Shown: positions 7,795-8,866 of the stretch, piece by piece
How the letters are laid out: the number at the start of each line of letters is the position of its first letter
Position numbering within the stretch: the first letter of the stretch is position 1
NCBI GenBank assembly: GCA_011371465.1
Contig: DRQL01000114.1
Span: 1-8,866 of the forward strand
Length of the DNA stretch: 8,866 nt
From: Gammaproteobacteria bacterium
GTDB lineage: Bacteria > Pseudomonadota > Gammaproteobacteria > DSM-19610
Direction: 5' to 3'
The notes under the pieces: generated by a model
Database searches by the model: none
What the model saw: only the letters and a program-made list of their open reading frames with translations
Told to the model about the DNA's origin: nothing
Position numbers and translations under genes: made by a program

Positions 7795-8838
7795 TCAGTC
7801 CTCCGCCAGCGGGTAGGGCGGGGGGGCGAGCCGGAGCACCGGCCCATCCACACTGCCCAGGTGCAGTGCGTTGCCCTCTCCGGCGCTGGCGATCTGCACT
7901 ACGACCAGCATGGCGAAACCGCCGTCGGGATGCGGGGCCACAGTGACCAGTTTGCCCACGCTCTGCTCGCTGTCACCGGCAAACACCTCGTCACCGCTCT
8001 GCGGCCGATCCCCGGATTCGACCCTGGCCAGGTACATACGGCGCTTGAGTTTGCCCAGGTACTGCATGCGGGCGACGATTTCCTGCCCGGTGTAACAGCC
8101 TTTCTGAAAGCTGACGCCATCGATCAGCTGCAGGTTGGTCATCTGCGGCACAAAGGCTTCGCGCGTCTGCGGCAGGATCACCGGGATGCCGGCTTCGATA
8201 TCGAGCAACTGCCAGGCGTCGGCACCGATCGGTGCGCTCTGCACGTTGAGCAGGTCCCATACACGCATGGCCGAATCCGCCGTCGTGAACAGCTCGTAAC
8301 TGGGGTGTATGCCAGGAACCCGGATGACGGTGTGTTCGCTGCCCTGTACCACATCGCTTACGGACGCCGGCAATTCCCCGGCAAAGGCCTGCAGCGCCTG
8401 TGCGGCATCTTCACCGGATATTCCCAGGTGCACAAAGGTGTCACTGGCATCCTCCAGCGTAACCCGGGAACGCAGCACGAACATGCGCAGGCGCCTGATC
8501 ACCTCTTCCAGCATACTGGCCGGCAGGCACAGGTAATAGCTGTCGCCACGGCGGAAAACCCGGAAGGTGGCCAGCAGGCGGCCTTTCGGGTTGCACAGCC
8601 CGGAAAGCTGGCTGTGCAGGTCGTCCACCTTGCGGATGTCATTGGTGAGCTGGCCCTGCAGAAAAGTCGCGGCGTCTTCACCGTGTACCGAGATCAGGCC
8701 ATAGTGAGACAGGTCGGCAAACACATTGCCGGTGATCGCGACACTCAGCTCGCGGCGCTCGTTGCCGTAGTGGGCGACACCGCTATCGCCGAATTCCGCA
8801 CCGGCCCTGGCGAGAAAGTCCTTCCATTCAGAGATCAT
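7795..8838 (-). CDS. ygfZ: YgfZ, folate-binding GcvT-like Fe-S/tRNA modification factor
   Basis: YgfZ is a tetrahydrofolate-binding protein related to the glycine-cleavage T protein. In E. coli it supports certain iron-sulfur enzymes, including MiaB-dependent tRNA methylthiolation. The diagnostic motif KGCYTGQEIVAR spans 246-257, with the conserved Cys248. The GcvT-like N-terminal part has the expected HGEDAATFLQGQLTNDI (52-68) and LCNPKGRLLATFRVF (81-95). Length is 347 residues against 326 in E. coli, and the extra includes a Pro-rich tail (LAPPPYPLAED). ATG 8838-8836 follows AGGA (8851-8848) at 9 nt. This is the first gene of the minus-strand block, and its promoter must lie beyond the right edge or within the last 28 bases. 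The HDOD gene begins 73 nt downstream with no terminator between, so cotranscription is likely. Confidence 0.96.
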   Translation of the reverse strand: MISEWKDFLARAGAEFGDSGVAHYGNERRELSVAITGNVFADLSHYGLISVHGEDAATFLQGQLTNDIRKVDDLHSQLSGLCNPKGRLLATFRVFRRGDSYYLCLPASMLEEVIRRLRMFVLRSRVTLEDASDTFVHLGISGEDAAQALQAFAGELPASVSDVVQGSEHTVIRVPGIHPSYELFTTADSAMRVWDLLNVQSAPIGADAWQLLDIEAGIPVILPQTREAFVPQMTNLQLIDGVSFQKGCYTGQEIVARMQYLGKLKRRMYLARVESGDRPQSGDEVFAGDSEQSVGKLVTVAPHPDGGFAMLVVVQIASAGEGNALHLGSVDGPVLRLAPPPYPLAED

Positions 8839-8866
8839 GATGTAGTGTCCTGATTAGCTGCTTTGC

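Noticed and set aside
7722..7853. 44-residue N-terminal extension of the HDOD protein
   Set aside because: The added residues are Arg/Pro-rich, overlap the ygfZ 3' end and lack a ribosome binding site. ATG 7721 has AAGGAG at ideal spacing.
7861..8853. 330-codon open frame on the plus strand
   Set aside because: It is antisense to ygfZ, which carries the KGCYTGQE signature. No Shine-Dalgarno and no domain are seen.

Overview
The window looks like ordinary core chromosome from a moderately GC-rich gammaproteobacterium. The recJ, prfB and lysS products read closely like their Escherichia coli and Pseudomonas counterparts. The prfB +1 frameshift site is intact, and the YgfZ signature is present. 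The order within the class cannot be fixed from sequence alone. I saw no tRNA, rRNA, insertion sequence, CRISPR array, phage gene or other sign of horizontal transfer.

Left edge (1-307): there is no certain gene here. A strong candidate sigma70 promoter points left (-35 at 240-235, -10 at 218-213). A perfect dyad with the geometry of a CRP-family site lies over its predicted start point. Downstream on the minus strand are a possible 54-codon small ORF and the first few codons of a gene that runs off the window. A weaker promoter for recJ points right from the same spot, and the two -35 elements overlap.

Plus-strand block (308-4756): recJ (single-strand exonuclease), prfB (release factor 2, with the programmed frameshift) and lysS (lysyl-tRNA synthetase). 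A good promoter in the 115-nt recJ-prfB gap (TTGGCA, 17 nt, TATGAT) suggests that prfB-lysS is transcribed on its own. Two dozen bases separate prfB from lysS, and a nine-codon mini-ORF overlaps both genes there.

Minus-strand block (4750-8838, transcribed leftward): ygfZ (folate-binding Fe-S/tRNA-modification factor), then an HDOD-domain protein, then a GAF-GGDEF-EAL c-di-GMP turnover protein. Both catalytic domains of the last protein keep their key residues. The ygfZ and HDOD genes are 73 nt apart and probably cotranscribed. The c-di-GMP gene follows after a 152-nt AT-rich leader that contains alternative hairpins. The two blocks converge, and the lysS and GGDEF-EAL reading frames overlap by 7 bp, so there is no room for an intergenic terminator.

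Together the window holds DNA repair, translation termination, tRNA charging, Fe-S/tRNA modification support and second-messenger signalling. No wholly new system was found. The best leads are regulatory: the divergent promoter with its dyad, the mini-ORF bridge into lysS, the leader of the c-di-GMP gene, and the HDOD/GGDEF-EAL pairing.
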